A DNA stretch of 64,000 nucleotides, taken from assembly GCF_000732195.1 (NCBI RefSeq), contig NZ_JNNU01000003.1, positions 416,563-480,562 of the forward strand, written 5' to 3'. Origin of the DNA: Neorhizobium vignae. GTDB taxonomy: Bacteria; Pseudomonadota; Alphaproteobacteria; Rhizobiales; Rhizobiaceae. This document shows positions 62,699 through 64,000 of this stretch, one piece after another. The notes under the pieces were generated by a model, which ran no database searches, was not told where the DNA came from, and was given only the letters and a program-made list of their open reading frames with translations. The stretch's first letter is position 1, and each line of letters begins with the position of its first letter. A program made the position numbers and the translations under genes.

Positions 62699-64000
62699 GT
62701 GTTTCGGCGTGGAATATTGACCCCTCTGGCGGGGTGACCGGCGTCCAATTTTGACCCCCTACCTGTTTCGTCTGACCATCCGTCTTTTGCAGGCGGATGG
62801 AGGGGGAGTTGAAGCGAGTGGATACGATTGCGCGTGTTCGTCGAGCCTTCCATGTTCAGGGCTGGTCGGTGAAGAAGATCGTCCGGGAGCTGCATGTCTC
62901 CCGCAACACGGTCCGCAAGATACTGCGATCTGATGAGACGGACTTTTCCTATGAGCGCGAACGGCAGCCGCTTCCGAAGACCGGGGCCTGGAAGGCTCAG
63001 ATCGAGCGCTTCCTGACTGCGAACGAAGGCAAGCCCTCTCGTGAACGGCTGACGCTGATCCGGATTTACGAAGAGCTTCGAGCGCTGGGTTACGACGGCA
63101 GCTACGATGCGATCCGGCGCTATGCGAAGGGATGGTCGAAGGACCGGGGTGCCGTGACGGCCGAGGCCTATGTGCCGCTCTACTATGCGCCCGGCGAGGC
63201 CTATCAGTTCGACTGGAGCCATGAGATCGTCCTGATCCAGGGCGTGACGACGACGGTGAAGGTCGCTCATGTCCGGCTCTGCCACAGCCGGATGATGTTC
63301 GCGCGGGCCTATATGCGTGAGAGCCAGGAGATGGTTTTCGACGCGCACGACAAGGCCTTCGACTTCTTCCGTGGCACCTGCACGCGCGGCATCTACGACA
63401 ACATGAAGACGGCGGTCGAGGCCGTCTTTATCGGCAAGGAGCGGCTCTACAATCGCCGCTTCCTGCAGATGTGCAGCCATTATCTCGTCCACCCCGTAGC
63501 GTGCACGCCAGCATCCGGCTGGGAGAAAGGACAGGTCGAGAACCAGGTCGGCCTCGTGCGTGAGCGGTTCTTCACGCCACGCCTCAGGGTCAAAAGCCTG
63601 GAGGAACTGAATGTCTGGCTGCTCGACAAATGCGTTGCCTATGCCAAGGCCCATAGCCATCCCGAACAGACGGCGCAGACGATCTGGCAGATGTTCGAAG
63701 CCGAGCGTGGGTGCCTTGTGCATTACGTTGGCCCATTCGATGGTTTCCACAGCGTTCCGGCCTCGGTGTCGAAGACCTGCACTGTCCGCTTCGACAACAA
63801 CAAATACTCGGTCCTGTCGACTGCCGTCGGCCGCCCCGTCGAGGTTCATGCCTATGCGGACCGGATCGTCATCAAGCAGGATGGTGTGACGGTTGCGGAA
63901 CATCAGCGCAGCTTCGGCCGTGGCGAGACCGTCTATGATCCCTGGCACTATGTTCCTGTCCTCGCTCGCAAACCCGGTGCCTTGCGCAACGGCGCTCCGT
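62699..64000 (+). mobile_element. IS21-family insertion sequence, left part (runs off the window)
   Basis: The element carries istA and a left end with two related inner repeats: GCGTGGAATATTGACCCC (62707-62724) and GCGTCCAATTTTGACCCC (62741-62758), as is typical of IS21 ends. The outer tip is probably near TGTGTTTCGG at 62699. istB and the right end lie beyond 64000. The element sits about 180 bp upstream of the lipid operon's acyltransferase gene, and might influence its promoter. Confidence 0.8.
62797..64000 (+). CDS. istA: IS21-family transposase IstA (incomplete at window end)
   Basis: At least 401 residues. The N-terminal helix-turn-helix (about 22-42: GWSVKKIVRELHVSRNTVRK) binds the element ends. 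The DDE core is seen at Asp139 (YQFDWSHEI), Asp201 (IYDNMKTAV) and Glu248 (KGQVENQVG). The C-terminal part continues past the window edge without a stop. Start ATG 62797 is the longest; TTG 62809 and GTG 62818 (after AGGGGGAG) are alternatives. It would work with the ATPase IstB, encoded outside the window. Confidence 0.88.
   Translation, partial: MEGELKRVDTIARVRRAFHVQGWSVKKIVRELHVSRNTVRKILRSDETDFSYERERQPLPKTGAWKAQIERFLTANEGKPSRERLTLIRIYEELRALGYDGSYDAIRRYAKGWSKDRGAVTAEAYVPLYYAPGEAYQFDWSHEIVLIQGVTTTVKVAHVRLCHSRMMFARAYMRESQEMVFDAHDKAFDFFRGTCTRGIYDNMKTAVEAVFIGKERLYNRRFLQMCSHYLVHPVACTPASGWEKGQVENQVGLVRERFFTPRLRVKSLEELNVWLLDKCVAYAKAHSHPEQTAQTIWQMFEAERGCLVHYVGPFDGFHSVPASVSKTCTVRFDNNKYSVLSTAVGRPVEVHAYADRIVIKQDGVTVAEHQRSFGRGETVYDPWHYVPVLARKPGALRNGAP

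Noticed and set aside
62374..63948. Long minus-strand frame opposite istA
   Set aside because: Antisense of a clear DDE transposase; no domain seen.

Overview
The window looks like a chromosomal or chromid segment from a GC-rich alphaproteobacterium of the Rhizobiaceae (Rhizobium/Sinorhizobium/Agrobacterium-like). The evidence is a dctA / dctB-dctD C4-dicarboxylate locus with a sigma-54 promoter, an HWE-family histidine kinase, a TGA-N9-TCA iron box of the RirA type, a CIRCE-controlled groESL operon, many solute ABC transporters each beside its own regulator, and an IS21-family element. This placement is inferred from gene content and style, not from a database search. I saw no rRNA, tRNA, CRISPR array or prophage.

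Layout. 1-3.7 kb: a mannonate dehydratase, a DUF2231 membrane protein coupled to a PQQ-type sugar dehydrogenase, and a glycine-zipper lipoprotein. 3.7-11 kb: a hydroxamate-type siderophore uptake locus (fused FhuB permease, FhuD binding protein, TonB-dependent receptor, AraC regulator, FhuC ATPase). 11-20 kb: a two-component system (OmpR-type regulator plus kinase) between a MipA-like porin, a lipoprotein and a divergent RND efflux pump. A 16-bp box, ATTGC[ACG]GCAGCATTAC, occurs four times, only at the promoters of these units, and a 40-residue membrane ORF is coupled to the pump. 20-27.6 kb: a GAF kinase / LuxR-type regulator pair divergent from a sugar ABC transporter and a gluconolactonase-like enzyme. 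28-42 kb: mostly housekeeping and stress genes: malQ, two cold-shock proteins, an orphan PstS followed by a Na/Pi cotransporter with a C-terminal PhoU-like region, a DUF808 protein, a CorA-type transporter, groESL with a J-domain protein, and an HWE kinase.

42-46.8 kb: dctA divergent from dctB-dctD. 46.9-54 kb: a five-gene peptide/opine-type ABC operon divergent from an IclR regulator and an RraA-like gene. 54-59.8 kb: a LacI regulator divergent from a FAD oxidoreductase plus polar amino-acid ABC operon, with two operator palindromes between them. 59.9-62.5 kb: a compact phospholipid operon (acyltransferase, CdsA, a small membrane protein, CDP-alcohol phosphotransferase). 62.7-64 kb: the left end and istA of an IS21-family element, cut by the window edge.

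The general picture is a versatile scavenger: each transporter block sits beside its regulator, and in several cases the likely operator is visible in the shared intergenic region. Apart from the IS element I see no obvious recent horizontal acquisition. The least explained parts are the four-box regulon with its pump-coupled small protein, the variant CDP-alcohol phosphotransferase with its 132-residue partner, and the PstS/NptA-like pairing.
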